A DNA stretch of 53,374 nt from Planctomycetes bacterium B3_Pla (GCA_005223045.1 NJBM01000030.1:1-53374), one strand, 5' to 3'. Numbered from the stretch's first letter, positions 16,648 through 26,829 are shown. Notes: a model not told the origin generated them from the sequence alone. Program-made: numbers and translations.

Positions 16648-18002
16648 TGTTTTGTCACTCTATGTAATAGCCAAACAGCAAACCCAAAAGTCCACGTAGC
16701 ATGCAACACATAAGCAATTCCTCTTGCACCCGCTAATCCCAATGAACCGTGAGCAAGCAACAATCTTGTACTCACGATAAAAGTAATCGCCCAGCCAGCA
16801 TTCATTGCTAACGCAATCCACATTTTCCCAGATGCGGCTATAATCTGCCCAACGGGTGTTTGTACAGCAAGCAGTCCTGCCGTTACCAAAACTACAACCA
16901 GAGTTGGCCAGCCGCTCCTAAAACCCTCGCCATAGAGACTCATTATGTAAGGGCTGATAATGCCCGCTAACAGCACAAGGGGAAACACTAAAAGCGCGTT
17001 GACCTTTATGGCAAGACTCATTGTTTTTATCGATTGCTTTGTCTCTTTTTGGCCAAGCCGTTCCGAAAGGACTGGTAGCACTACCTGGCCCAGCAAAGAA
17101 GGAAGAAACAACAGCATGGCAAACCATTGATTTGCGGCGCTGAATATTCCCATCTCACCATAGCCTTCAGGCCGGTTGACCAGCAGCGCACTGCATATCC
17201 AATTAACGGGACCGACCAGTGAGCCAGCTAGCACTGCCGGCAGGCTGAATTTCCACAGAATAGACAATTCACGGCTGCAATCGCTGAAGTTAAGAGGGAC
17301 GTTATATCGGTGCGCTTCTTTACGCAGAGCCAGATGGTTAAGCAGCCAGTTGACGCCGAGATTGATTGCTAATGCCCAGACCGCCCCGGACAGGCCGCCG
17401 AAATAGGCCCCACCGACGAGGATGGGGAATGAGAGCAGTCCAACGAAGAGGTTCACATACGCGATGGTCTTGAAGGCTTCGAATCCCGACAGCGCCCCTG
17501 TTTGAGCGCCGTTGAGGGCATTAATGAACAAGATGAGGGCACCTACACGCAATACGCCGGAAAGGTGAGGAGCGTTGATGGTATGCTCGGCCAGCCAGGG
17601 GGCGAATATAAGCAACCCCAGGGCCATCACACCACCGGTAGCCATGGCGACCAGCCAGGACAGGCTGATGATCCGTCCGGCTCGCTCAGGATCGCTCTGG
17701 CGAAACTCAGCGACATGCTTGGTGGCGGTCAGACCAAGCCCGAAGCCGGCGAAAACGCCAAACATGCCGACTGTGGAGCGAATCATTCCCAACTCGCCGA
17801 AGCCGCTCTTGCCCAGCATTCGGGCAACCAGAACCGTGGCGCACAGCATCAGGCCGCGTGAGATGACCGCCCCGGCCATCGACCAGAATGTCCCTTTGAC
17901 TAACCGATAGCCGATCTCAGATGCTTCGATTCTGGTAAGGGTTGGCTTAAGAGCCGACGGACAGCAGGCGTATGCGGCTTTCTTGACGGATAGGTTCACC
18001 AC
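16644..18002 (-). CDS. Wzx-type oligosaccharide flippase
   Basis: 452 residues with about 12-14 hydrophobic helices. The N-terminal pattern GTFWSMAGAVISRGLMLCAT then VLVARMLGKSGFGELGMIRS is typical of the MATE/MOP polysaccharide transporter family (the LGxxxFGxxG motif). It should flip the undecaprenyl-PP-linked repeat unit from the cytoplasmic to the periplasmic face. The GTG start at 18002 overlaps the end of the upstream WecB gene by seven bases, and the TGA overlaps the next gene's TTG. The gene thus sits in a tightly coupled run. Confidence 0.87.
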   Translation of the reverse strand: MVNLSVKKAAYACCPSALKPTLTRIEASEIGYRLVKGTFWSMAGAVISRGLMLCATVLVARMLGKSGFGELGMIRSTVGMFGVFAGFGLGLTATKHVAEFRQSDPERAGRIISLSWLVAMATGGVMALGLLIFAPWLAEHTINAPHLSGVLRVGALILFINALNGAQTGALSGFEAFKTIAYVNLFVGLLSFPILVGGAYFGGLSGAVWALAINLGVNWLLNHLALRKEAHRYNVPLNFSDCSRELSILWKFSLPAVLAGSLVGPVNWICSALLVNRPEGYGEMGIFSAANQWFAMLLFLPSLLGQVVLPVLSERLGQKETKQSIKTMSLAIKVNALLVFPLVLLAGIISPYIMSLYGEGFRSGWPTLVVVLVTAGLLAVQTPVGQIIAASGKMWIALAMNAGWAITFIVSTRLLLAHGSLGLAGARGIAYVLHATWTFGFAVWLLHRVTKH

Positions 18003-19129
18003 GTATGGTTGTCCCCCATGACCTGGACAATCCTTTCGCAGGCTTTCCCATCACCATACGGATTGACGGCATTGGCCATGGCTTTGTAGGCGGTGGAATC
18101 GCTAAGGAGCGTGGATACTTGATGAACAATCATTTTCTCGTCCGTGCCGATGACCTTTGCAGTCCCGGCTTCGACCGCCTCCGGTCGTTCCGTGGTGTCG
18201 CGCATGACGAGCACCGGCTTGCCCATTCCCGGTGCTTCTTCCTGGACGCCGCCGGAATCGGTCAGGACGAGCGTGCTCCGGTTCATCAAGGCAACAAACG
18301 GCAGATAGCTCAGCGGCTCAATCAAATGCACGTTGGTGCGGCCCGAGAGCAGGTCAAAAACCGGTTTCCTAACATTCGGGTTTAGATGCACGGGATACAC
18401 AAATGCCGTATTCGAAAATTGTCGGCCAAGTTCGCAAATGGCTTGACAGATGTTGCGGAAGCCTTCACCAAAGTTCTCTCGTCGATGGCCCGTGATCAAG
18501 ACAAGAGGACGTGTGTCGCCATTGAGCAGTTCTTTCGGCACGCCTGGAATCTCTGGCGGATTCAATTGAACCTTTTTGACAGCAACATGCAATGCATCGA
18601 TTACAGTGTTTCCTGTAACAAAGATTCGTTTCTCATCGATACATTCTTTTACAAGGCTTTCTTTGGCCCATCGAGTAGGAGCAAAGTGCATATCTGCAAT
18701 ATGATCTGTTAAGACGCGATTGACCTCCTCCGGAAACGGAGAATACCTATTCCGGGTCCGTAATCCCGCCTCAACATGACCAATAGGAATTTTGTTATAA
18801 AACGCTGCAAGTGCCGCACAGAAGGTCGTCGTCGTATCTCCCTGGACAATGACTATATCCGGCTTATAGTCAGCAAGGTGCTTGTCAATGGACGTTATCG
18901 CTCTTGAAGTCAGTTCGGCCAAAGTCTGATCCGGCTGCATGAGATTCAAATCGACATCAGGGACGACATTAAAGGCATTTAATACCTGATCGAGCATTTC
19001 ACGATGCTGTCCTGTCACGCAAACATTCACTTGGAATTCTGGATGCTTCTTCAGTTCCATAACCAACGGACACAACTTAATAGCTTCCGGCCGAGTTCCA
19101 AATATTAGTGAGATTTTTCCTGGTTTCAT
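17996..19129 (-). CDS. wecB: UDP-N-acetylglucosamine 2-epimerase (non-hydrolysing)
   Basis: A complete epimerase of about 377 residues: ISLIFGTRPEAIKLCPLVME, VTGQHREMLDQVL, IVQGDTTTTFCAALAAFY, GHVEAGLRTRNRYSPFPEEV, NRVLTDHIADMHFAPT, ITGHRRENFGEGF and LTDSGGVQEEAPGMGKPVLV then MRDTTERPE. It interconverts UDP-GlcNAc and UDP-ManNAc in the cytoplasm. The ATG at 19129 is preferred; a TTG four codons earlier is possible. It is a canonical WecB, distinct from the divergent epimerase domain of the fusion at 583-3078, so the locus has two. 19142-19231 is an intergenic stretch with nothing identified. Confidence 0.92.
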   Translation of the reverse strand: MKPGKISLIFGTRPEAIKLCPLVMELKKHPEFQVNVCVTGQHREMLDQVLNAFNVVPDVDLNLMQPDQTLAELTSRAITSIDKHLADYKPDIVIVQGDTTTTFCAALAAFYNKIPIGHVEAGLRTRNRYSPFPEEVNRVLTDHIADMHFAPTRWAKESLVKECIDEKRIFVTGNTVIDALHVAVKKVQLNPPEIPGVPKELLNGDTRPLVLITGHRRENFGEGFRNICQAICELGRQFSNTAFVYPVHLNPNVRKPVFDLLSGRTNVHLIEPLSYLPFVALMNRSTLVLTDSGGVQEEAPGMGKPVLVMRDTTERPEAVEAGTAKVIGTDEKMIVHQVSTLLSDSTAYKAMANAVNPYGDGKACERIVQVMGDNHTW

Positions 19130-19231
19130 TTTGTTGTTCAATGCGCGTTTAGTCTGTGCAAATCAGTGCTAATTTGTGGCTATTTAGCATCAAGAATGTA
19201 AAAAGAAAGAAGGTAGGATCATGAATGCCTA

Positions 19232-20728
19232 TTATTCAGCGCTCGTATGCTTACTTGCAACAAATGATGATTCTGCTTTATTTTTCGATAGACCTGCTAT
19301 GCCATGTTCATCCATTAGGCGAGTAAATAGGGCAATCCTTCTGCCGGCGGATTCGAGCGAGCCATTCGTGTGAACCTGGACCTCGATGTTCAGCGACGAA
19401 TCGGCGCGGCGGTCCCGCACCGGAACAACCATCCTGACAACCTCATCTGCCGAGAAGTGCCCGTCGTCTTTTTCCCAAACTAACGTTCGTTCGGTCCCAT
19501 CACGCCGGGTTAGAGGCAACAAGCCTCCCGCAAAGTCCAACTTATCCGAGGCAAAACAGACTGCCTGCCACCACTCGTCGAAGATGTTGGCCTGCCGGAA
19601 GTGAAGTTCGATTCTTTCGAAATTTTCCATTTCCTGCCTCTTCTGCTGATAAATCGTGTACTTTCGTTCCAGGCCCGTTATCGTTTCCCGTAGCCGGAGC
19701 GAGCCTACGACCCTGAATATCAGGACGAGCAGAAGCAGGATACAGGCAAAGACCATTACAGTCTGGGCATTCCGGGTGATGAGCATTAACATTCCAAGCC
19801 CGGCTGCAAGCAAAGTAATAACATAAGCAGTAATCACTACGTGACGTTGACGAAGCCCAAGGGCCAAAAGCTTGTGGTGGAAATGGCTGCGGTCAGGGGC
19901 GAACAAGGACCTGCGTTCGAGGAAGCGCCGCAGTATGGAAAACAAAGTGTCAAAAATAGGTATCCCCAGAGCCAGAAAAGGTAAAGCTAATCCTACGACT
20001 GTCTCGATCTTAGTGGCACACAATACACTTGAACATGCAATAGTGAAGCCCAAAAACAAGCTTCCCGAATCTCCCATGAATACTTTCGCCGGGTGAAAGT
20101 TAAAAACCAGGAATCCGGTCAGGCTGCCTAAAAGGGCAAGCATCAGTACCGCCATGACAACGTCGCTGTTGTATACGGCAAGTATGGCAATGACTCCACA
20201 CGCCACTGCCGAAATTCCTGCAGCAAGACCGTCAAGGCCATCGCTCAGATTAACGGCATTTGTAATACCAACAATCCAGAGAAGCGTGAACACCCAGGAG
20301 AACCAGCCAAAGTCTAACGTGAGCCGATCGGTGACAGTTATTGATTCGATGCGGATACCGGCGGAACATACGATAATTGTGGCAAGGATTTGGGCACAGA
20401 GTTTTGTGCGTGCCCGAAGGCCTCTCACATCGTCCATGAGTCCGACAAAGAATATATATCCGGCAGTGAGGAGCATCACAACGACTTTATGCTGGATGAG
20501 CCGTAAGCTCTCGCCAACAGCATTTTGCAAAAGCAAGGTCAGTATTACAAGCACCATCATTGAGACAAAAATCGCCACACCACCGATACGAGGAACAGGT
20601 TTGGAGTGGACTTTGCGCATGTCGGGGGTATCGATGATATTAAGCCGACTGGCAACACGAATAACGATCGGGGTAATTACGATCGCCAGTACAGTAGAAC
20701 CGAAATATATAGATAAATAAGTCTTCAT
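19232..20728 (-). CDS. WecA/MraY-type undecaprenyl-phosphate sugar-1-phosphate transferase with C-terminal extension
   Basis: The membrane part (residues 1 to about 345) has the family motifs: PRIGGVAIFVSM, VGLMDDVRGLRARTKL, ITNAVNLSDGLDGLAAG (~156-171), VFMGDSGSLFLGF (~216-228) and the cytoplasmic ERRSLFAPDRSHFHHKLLAL loop (~271-290). It transfers a HexNAc-1-phosphate to undecaprenyl phosphate and so probably starts repeat-unit synthesis. Residues ~350-498 are a soluble extension with a short coiled-coil-like start (RKYTIYQQKRQEMENFERIE) and a beta-rich domain; canonical WecA ends near 360. The extension may regulate or recruit other pathway proteins. The intergenic 20729-20885 shows nothing. 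Confidence 0.88.
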   Translation of the reverse strand: MKTYLSIYFGSTVLAIVITPIVIRVASRLNIIDTPDMRKVHSKPVPRIGGVAIFVSMMVLVILTLLLQNAVGESLRLIQHKVVVMLLTAGYIFFVGLMDDVRGLRARTKLCAQILATIIVCSAGIRIESITVTDRLTLDFGWFSWVFTLLWIVGITNAVNLSDGLDGLAAGISAVACGVIAILAVYNSDVVMAVLMLALLGSLTGFLVFNFHPAKVFMGDSGSLFLGFTIACSSVLCATKIETVVGLALPFLALGIPIFDTLFSILRRFLERRSLFAPDRSHFHHKLLALGLRQRHVVITAYVITLLAAGLGMLMLITRNAQTVMVFACILLLLVLIFRVVGSLRLRETITGLERKYTIYQQKRQEMENFERIELHFRQANIFDEWWQAVCFASDKLDFAGGLLPLTRRDGTERTLVWEKDDGHFSADEVVRMVVPVRDRRADSSLNIEVQVHTNGSLESAGRRIALFTRLMDEHGIAGLSKNKAESSFVASKHTSAE

Positions 20729-20885
20729 CGCTTATCTATTGTGGGCTTTGGATTGTCAGCCTTAGGCGGACTCCGTCCCCGTCGGTGTGCCAACCGGGTA
20801 TTTTTGAGCCATCTGTCATAAAGGCTCAGCCTGGCTTTGAGAACTCATCGCAATGATCACTCAAAACCATCAGCAAGAACTAATT

Positions 20886-23399
20886 TTATTCACCGAAGAC
20901 AGCAGGGTGGACTGAGAGGTCCGCCACAAGCGTTTCAGCTGCTTTGTGCTGCGGACGCAACTGCAGGCATATCCTTGCCTCGCGCATTGCCTCTGGTATT
21001 CTTTCGGCCTTGACAAGCAGCCTTGCTAATTCAAGCCGCCAGTGAATCTGACTGTGGTTTAGCACCAGAGCGCGGCGATAGCACTCTATTGCCGCCTCGC
21101 TATCCTGCTGTTTTCTATAGATATTGCCTAAAGATGCAAGCGCCGAGGCGGAAGCATCACGCTGAGAACACTTTTCTTCAAGCAGGTCCCTTACTTTCTC
21201 CCGGACCTGTCCCGCAAGGTCGTCATATTGCATATCCTCAAGAACACCAGCTACATGGCTTAACCGGCCAATATCATCCCCGGCAGTCGATATAGCCAAA
21301 TGAGGACGGCTAAGATGATTGACATATATGTTTACAACAGGCCTGAACAAGCTCCCGTCAAGCTCTATAGCCCTCTCAAACTTCCCGATACAATCCTCAT
21401 CCCTTCCCTCTGTAACAGCAAGGTAGCCGGCGACAAAACAAGCTACCGGGTCACATGGCGCAAGACGAAAGCCTTCTCTTATTCTCTCTGCGCCGGAATC
21501 GTCGTTGAGAACAAACCTTTCGATTTGGCCGACTATGCTATAGGTTGGTCCGAATGTCGGGCAGATCAGGCGTGCTTTGTGCAACTGATCAACGATATCA
21601 TAGACAACTGGCATAGATTCATCAGGGATGACGATATCTCCGGTATAGGGATCTATTACCTGGCCGAGTGAACGCCAGCGGTAAACACTGAGCCCATAAC
21701 AGTAGGTGACATTGTCCGGCTGGTGGTTCAGCGCCTTTTGCGTGTGAGAAATCAGCTGTGCGCACTCGGCGCGCGTACCGTTCCAGTTGTTCTGTGCAAG
21801 GGTTTCTTCGAGGCTAAGCGCCTCTTTCCAATGTGCTTCGGCCCTTCGTGCGTTATCGGCAGTTACAAGCGCCCAGAGCCAAACCGGGACCACGACGATT
21901 GAAAGCAGTGAAAGCAGCAAGGGTCTGTAGGGCTTCGGCCGGGGACTGTGGGCCGCGTGAAGGACGTTCTTCGGGTAGTTGCTCAGACCGATCAGCAGTG
22001 CGCAGGATATAGCGGAAAGAAATAAATTGGCGGGCAGATGCTGGCCGAAGTCGCCAAAGCTGTGGATGAGTATTGCCAGGACACCAAAGCCGAGACCGTA
22101 GGCTGCCGAGTGGATGGGATGGCCAGCGCGGCGGATGTTCCGGAAGAAGTGGAACCAGATGATCGCCGCCAATACAATCAGGAGGCTCACGCCGATCAGC
22201 CCGGTTTCAGTGGCGGCCTGGGCATATTCATTTTCAGCGTGTGTGGCCAGATTGGTTATCGTGGAGCTGTCAAACATAGGGTAGATCACCGAATATGTTC
22301 CCAGTCCGGTCCCAAGCAGCGGGAACTTTGACCAGGCCACAGTTACATCTTTGAGCATTTGCAGGCGGCCGGCCCCTGCCTGGCGGAGGTCTCGGAGAGT
22401 CGCGAGGCGGTCGACGATGGCCTCGAAGCCTATGTACAGAATGAAAGTGAATGCGATGAGCGCCATTAAGACCATAATCCAACTATGGCTTCTGAGAGAG
22501 CGTCGTGATGCGATTAGTAAAGTTGTCAAAAATGCAGCGATGAGCATGCTGACCACACCGCCCCGGGTAAGGGAGATAAGAACCGTTGCCGCCCCAAGGC
22601 TGATTATTGCGACGAGCAGCCACAGTGTTTTTGCAGAGTCCGAAAACAGGTACTCGAAGACCGTCAGGGGCGTGGTCCTGCCTTGGGCAAACGCCTCGCG
22701 GAGCTTTACCAGGAGCAGGCCGAGCGCTGCTCCCATCGAGAGGTTCATAAACTGGCCGTAATGGCTGTGGTTGACGAAGGGCCCCGAGTATCCTTTGGTG
22801 TTGTCAGAGGCTATGAGCCAGTATAGTTTGCCGTTGCCAAAGAGGTTGTGGGCGAGAGCTATTACAGCCACGGTTCCACCGATGAGTGCAATAGTCATCA
22901 GAAGGCGCTTTACTTGACGTGGGCGGCGATAGACGTTGAGAACAACGGCAAAGACGGCGAAGGCGGCCAGAATCAGGCGCAAGTCGTGTTTTGTGGCATT
23001 CGAATAGAAACTGAAGGTCATAGACTTCAGGGCCTGACCGGCATTGGGCAGGTCGCTCAGCAGGTCTGTTTTGAGGGCGACTGTGTTGGGTGAGACGATG
23101 CCTGCAAGTCTTGCCGGCAATGGTACAAGCTGAAGCGCTGCGAGAGACAGCAACAACAGTATCGGCACATAACTCCAGGTCCAAAGGAGGTTTTGATCGC
23201 GGCGGCAGAGGAGCTTGAGCAAGAAGCAGATCACAATTGCACCGGTGAACATTATGACGATTTCTTCACTCCAGGCGTGTACGACACCAAAGGTAAGGGG
23301 CATAAAGAGCAGCAGGGCTGCGAGCAGCACTTCGATTGCCGTGTCAAACCTGCAGTGGACAATGCCTGTTTCGTCAGAAGTTATTTGGTGCTGTTTCAT
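20886..23399 (-). CDS. O-antigen ligase/Wzy-type membrane protein with C-terminal TPR domain
   Basis: About 837 residues. The N-terminal ~480 residues carry about a dozen membrane segments with NHSHYGQFMNLSMGAALGLL, SLTRGGVVSMLIA, PLLGTGLGTYSVIYPMFD and HAENEYAQAATETGLIGVSL, the family's extracytoplasmic PLxGxGxGT...H.e..q...E.G pattern. The remainder is soluble and contains TPR-like helices (NIYRKQQDSEAAIECYRRAL; IPEAMREARICLQLRPQHKA). The ATG at 23399 (MKQHQITSDE) has AAGGA upstream and is preferred over a longer frame to 23441. Overlap with the phosphatase gene is then 26 bases. Candidate polymerase or ligase of the exopolysaccharide. Confidence 0.83.
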   Translation of the reverse strand: MKQHQITSDETGIVHCRFDTAIEVLLAALLLFMPLTFGVVHAWSEEIVIMFTGAIVICFLLKLLCRRDQNLLWTWSYVPILLLLSLAALQLVPLPARLAGIVSPNTVALKTDLLSDLPNAGQALKSMTFSFYSNATKHDLRLILAAFAVFAVVLNVYRRPRQVKRLLMTIALIGGTVAVIALAHNLFGNGKLYWLIASDNTKGYSGPFVNHSHYGQFMNLSMGAALGLLLVKLREAFAQGRTTPLTVFEYLFSDSAKTLWLLVAIISLGAATVLISLTRGGVVSMLIAAFLTTLLIASRRSLRSHSWIMVLMALIAFTFILYIGFEAIVDRLATLRDLRQAGAGRLQMLKDVTVAWSKFPLLGTGLGTYSVIYPMFDSSTITNLATHAENEYAQAATETGLIGVSLLIVLAAIIWFHFFRNIRRAGHPIHSAAYGLGFGVLAILIHSFGDFGQHLPANLFLSAISCALLIGLSNYPKNVLHAAHSPRPKPYRPLLLSLLSIVVVPVWLWALVTADNARRAEAHWKEALSLEETLAQNNWNGTRAECAQLISHTQKALNHQPDNVTYCYGLSVYRWRSLGQVIDPYTGDIVIPDESMPVVYDIVDQLHKARLICPTFGPTYSIVGQIERFVLNDDSGAERIREGFRLAPCDPVACFVAGYLAVTEGRDEDCIGKFERAIELDGSLFRPVVNIYVNHLSRPHLAISTAGDDIGRLSHVAGVLEDMQYDDLAGQVREKVRDLLEEKCSQRDASASALASLGNIYRKQQDSEAAIECYRRALVLNHSQIHWRLELARLLVKAERIPEAMREARICLQLRPQHKAAETLVADLSVHPAVFGE

Positions 23400-24240
23400 T
23401 AGTGCACATCCTTGTGCTTGCAGCCAAGCGCCGCAACACATCCTGGCCCTTCAATACTCTCAGCGGATTTTCTATACAGACCCAGCGGGCGGTTGCCTGG
23501 CCCAATTTCTTGCTAATACTCTTGAAAACAGCCTTCATCTGAGGCCTGCGACTGCTCGAGTTGTGACAGTCCGTTGCCACGAACGAGGCCCACCCTAAGC
23601 TCAAGAATCGCCACGCAGCTCTTTGGGCCATAGATCCAAACTCACCAAGCAAGCTGCCGGCCGTCACCTGCAAATGAGCAGAGCGGCTCAACCATTTGAG
23701 TAATGCCCCAGACTGTCTAATAAGAACAGAATTCCGTTCGGGATGCGATATGATGACCTGAACGTCCAGACGAGCAAGTTCAACAAGCAACGGCTCAATG
23801 TCGATGAACACCTCAGAGGGAAGCTCGAGGAGGATGTACCTGCCACCGTCGGCAAGAGTAAGTATCTTATCAGTCTCAAGCAACCGGCAGATTCGTTCGT
23901 CCAAGCGAACGTCCCCGCCGGGCACAACGGTAAGCGGGATACGGTGGGTCTCCAATTCTTTATTGAACATGGAAACTGATTCTCTGACCCCTGCGGCTTG
24001 GTTGCGGCCATTGAACCGGCCCAATTGATGTGGTGTTGCTATAACGGTGGTTATACCATCATCAACCAGCAGTTGGCATAGGGCAAGTGCCTCGTGTTTG
24101 GTGGTGGGACCGTCATCGACAGCGGGCAGACAGTGGCAGTGGATGTCGATATATCCTTCTCGAGCGAACCTCTGTCGATCGGCTTTTCCGGGTGCACTCA
24201 AATCCTCATTGACACGCCTGATCATATTGTCACTTGCCAT
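23374..24240 (-). CDS. CpsB/CapC-type PHP-domain tyrosine phosphatase
   Basis: 288 residues. YIDIHCHCLPAVDDGPTT is the metal-binding start of the PHP fold. VIATPHQLGRFNGRNQ, the region around VVPGGDVRLDERI, YILLELPSEV, VQVIISHPERNSVL and FVATDCHNSSSRRP complete the set of His, Asp and Glu metal ligands. This matches the manganese-dependent CpsB/YwqE phosphatase family, which dephosphorylates the tyrosine tail of BY-kinases. It follows directly after the Wzc-type kinase gene, 115 bases downstream, which fits that role. Confidence 0.87.
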   Translation of the reverse strand: MASDNMIRRVNEDLSAPGKADRQRFAREGYIDIHCHCLPAVDDGPTTKHEALALCQLLVDDGITTVIATPHQLGRFNGRNQAAGVRESVSMFNKELETHRIPLTVVPGGDVRLDERICRLLETDKILTLADGGRYILLELPSEVFIDIEPLLVELARLDVQVIISHPERNSVLIRQSGALLKWLSRSAHLQVTAGSLLGEFGSMAQRAAWRFLSLGWASFVATDCHNSSSRRPQMKAVFKSISKKLGQATARWVCIENPLRVLKGQDVLRRLAASTRMCTNETAPNNF

Positions 24241-24354
24241 TCAAAGAGAACTTCTGTAAATACCTGCAAGTTGAAACACAAGAGCATTGTTCTTAAACTT
24301 GCTATTCAAATCCAGCCGGCACACATGTCATCAAGGTAGTTTCCACAAGTTAGT

Positions 24355-26829
24355 TCAGACGTGCACATGGACGTTGGCCTCGTCTTGGTCTCTCGATTCG
24401 GCGCTAATATCATCATCGTAGTAGCCACCGTAGTCGTAACCGCTATCGTACCCGTAACCGCTGTAATTGTAATAGCTGTAGCGGCCGCGTTTGTGCTTAA
24501 CGTCGTTAACAACTGCACCAAGTAAATGTCCGCCGACACTGACAAGACTGTCGCATGCCTGCCGACTGAGTCTCCGCGTAGATTTATCCGCTCGCAGGAC
24601 TAATAAGGTCACATCGCAACTGGCGGCAATGATTTGGCTGTCGGCAACCGGCAGGACCGGTGGCGAATCTATAATCACACGGTCATAGCATTTGGGAAGG
24701 TCCTTCAACATCTGGGCAAACACGTCGCTGTTGAGCATTTCAGACGGATTAGGCACTTGCGACCCGCATGATAACAGATCGAGTCCTGTGACCGGACCAG
24801 GTTGAATTGCTTCATCAAGCCTGACCGTTCCCGCAAGTACGTTGGTCAGCCCAAGCTCGTGGTCAATCTCAAAAATCCTATGTTGCCTCGGTTTTCGCAG
24901 GTCGGCATCAATGACAAGCGTTCCTTGTCCTGCCTGTGCCGTAGCGATCGCCAAGTTGCTGACAAGAGTAGTCTTTCCATCACCAGGAGCGGGTGAGGTT
25001 ACAAGAATAGTCTTTGCTCCGCCCTTCGGCACTCCGAAGAATATGGAGGTTCGTAGTGTTCGATAGGCCTCGGCCGCGATTGACCTCGGCTTAAAATGCA
25101 CAACTTGGCCAAATTCCACAAGGGCCTGCTCTTCTAGGGCCTGCTCTTCTGTAGTTGTCTCGTCTTTGTTTGGTGACGATGCCCCGACAGCAAAAGGCTG
25201 TGCTTTGGTTCCGGTCGCCCGCAGCGCCCGGTAGGCTCTTACTTGAGCCATGATGGGCTGGGCCCCTGGTTTTGCTTTGCCCTTCGGTTCACCAGGCACT
25301 GTTCTGGAGTATGCCGTTCGGGAGATATCGGCGAAGATAGATTTGAGTTTGAGCCAAATCTCGCGCCCCCGCGTTATAGTACTTCTTTGACCTTCTGATA
25401 TTTCCGGTATCACGCCAAGAACCGGAATATGGAGTACAGATGATATCTCCTCACAGGACCGCAGCCGATAGTCTATCCAGTCGCGAAGGAAGGCCAGGCA
25501 AGTGCCGAACACAAGCCCCAGAGCCAGGGCTGTTGCCATGATCTTACGCTTTTGCGGCTCTGACGGATTTCGTGCCGGGCGGGCAACTTCCAACACACTG
25601 ATATTCAGCGCCCCTGTATCTTCTGTGACATTGAGTTCTTTGATGCGGTTATCCAGAATCTCACAGATTCTTTCAGCCCGGTTCAATTCTGACTGGAGCA
25701 CAGCGTACTGCGCAGCTTTTACACTCAGCTCGCGCGCTGCTTGATGTTGGCTTTCAAAGGACGTCATCAATTCATCTTCTCTTTGCTTAGCCGCCAACCA
25801 TCTTAACTGCATTACCTCGATATAGGCATCAGCAAATTCTTTCGCCTGCTCATTAAGCTCTTTATTGATACGGTGAATCTCGCTTTGGATTGCCTTGACC
25901 GAAGGATGATCTTCAGTACAGTGGTATCTGGCGTTTTCTAAATCCATCTCCACCCTTCTCAGCTCGGCCCTCAACTGGGTTTCCCTATCGCTACCGGATA
26001 CCTGCGCACCCGCACCTGCAGCAGCCCCGGCGAATTGCCGGATTTTGGCTGGTTCATTCGCCATTTTTTTGGTTGCTTCGAAATCGGCCTTAGCGTTCAG
26101 AGCAGCCAGTTGTGTTTCAGTCAGCGCGTTGGACAGTCTGGTCAGCCTCTCAAGAACGATATTCCCACCGTTGTCATTAAAAGAAACGACGCCGTTTTCT
26201 CTGGTAAATGCCAGCAACTCCGAGAATTTGCCTGACAATTCCTCATCGCGTCTAACCTTTTCTTTCTCGATGATCCTCAGCACCTCTGAAACGGTGCTTT
26301 TTTGGCGAGCTGAGTGATATCTGACGTATGAATCTACCATGGCGTTTACAAGCTGAGCAGCTTCTTGCGGATATGGGGAATCAAATGACACCGTAATGAT
26401 ATCATCCTTCCTGCCGACGGCCACTTTCAACTCTCGCTTGACATAACCAACCAGGTTGTCTATACCGGCAAATGTCTCCAAATGTCCTATCCTGGTGTCA
26501 TTTACTGCATCGCTGATAATAGGTATAGACCTTATTAACTCACTCTGCGTATAAAGATAGTTATGAGATTGAGTCATTACGCCTTCGTACTCGTTGATGA
26601 TTTTGGGGCCACTTTGTTCAACATACAGTCTTGATGCGCTTGTGTAGATGGGTGTGGCCTTCATGATGTAGGCAAACCCTACAACCAGAAATCCCACGGT
26701 GGTCAACAGAATAGTCCATCGGTGCTGCAAAACTATCAAAGCTATCTGGAAAAGACCTTCTTGCGGCTGGCTGTGTCCTTGCTCCGACATCAAGTCTTGA
26801 CTTCCATTTGCAAGTGCCTCGTGATCCAT
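24355..26829 (-). CDS. Wzc-type polysaccharide co-polymerase and tyrosine autokinase
   Basis: 824 residues. An N-terminal Wzz domain is flanked by two membrane segments (~35-55, and a second near ~430 starting MATALALGLVFGTCLAFL). Between them lies a long coiled-coil region. The C-terminal BY-kinase has Walker A (SPAPGDGKTTL, ~612-622), Walker A' (VIDADLRKP, ~639-647) and Walker B (VIIDSPPVLP, ~719). The tail at ~785-806 has ten tyrosines within RYSYYNYSGYGYDSG and the following residues, which is the autophosphorylation cluster. It controls chain length and assembly together with Wza and the CpsB-type phosphatase. An insert rich in Gln and Ala between ~510 and ~580 is not recognised. Confidence 0.9.
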   Translation of the reverse strand: MDHEALANGSQDLMSEQGHSQPQEGLFQIALIVLQHRWTILLTTVGFLVVGFAYIMKATPIYTSASRLYVEQSGPKIINEYEGVMTQSHNYLYTQSELIRSIPIISDAVNDTRIGHLETFAGIDNLVGYVKRELKVAVGRKDDIITVSFDSPYPQEAAQLVNAMVDSYVRYHSARQKSTVSEVLRIIEKEKVRRDEELSGKFSELLAFTRENGVVSFNDNGGNIVLERLTRLSNALTETQLAALNAKADFEATKKMANEPAKIRQFAGAAAGAGAQVSGSDRETQLRAELRRVEMDLENARYHCTEDHPSVKAIQSEIHRINKELNEQAKEFADAYIEVMQLRWLAAKQREDELMTSFESQHQAARELSVKAAQYAVLQSELNRAERICEILDNRIKELNVTEDTGALNISVLEVARPARNPSEPQKRKIMATALALGLVFGTCLAFLRDWIDYRLRSCEEISSVLHIPVLGVIPEISEGQRSTITRGREIWLKLKSIFADISRTAYSRTVPGEPKGKAKPGAQPIMAQVRAYRALRATGTKAQPFAVGASSPNKDETTTEEQALEEQALVEFGQVVHFKPRSIAAEAYRTLRTSIFFGVPKGGAKTILVTSPAPGDGKTTLVSNLAIATAQAGQGTLVIDADLRKPRQHRIFEIDHELGLTNVLAGTVRLDEAIQPGPVTGLDLLSCGSQVPNPSEMLNSDVFAQMLKDLPKCYDRVIIDSPPVLPVADSQIIAASCDVTLLVLRADKSTRRLSRQACDSLVSVGGHLLGAVVNDVKHKRGRYSYYNYSGYGYDSGYDYGGYYDDDISAESRDQDEANVHVHV

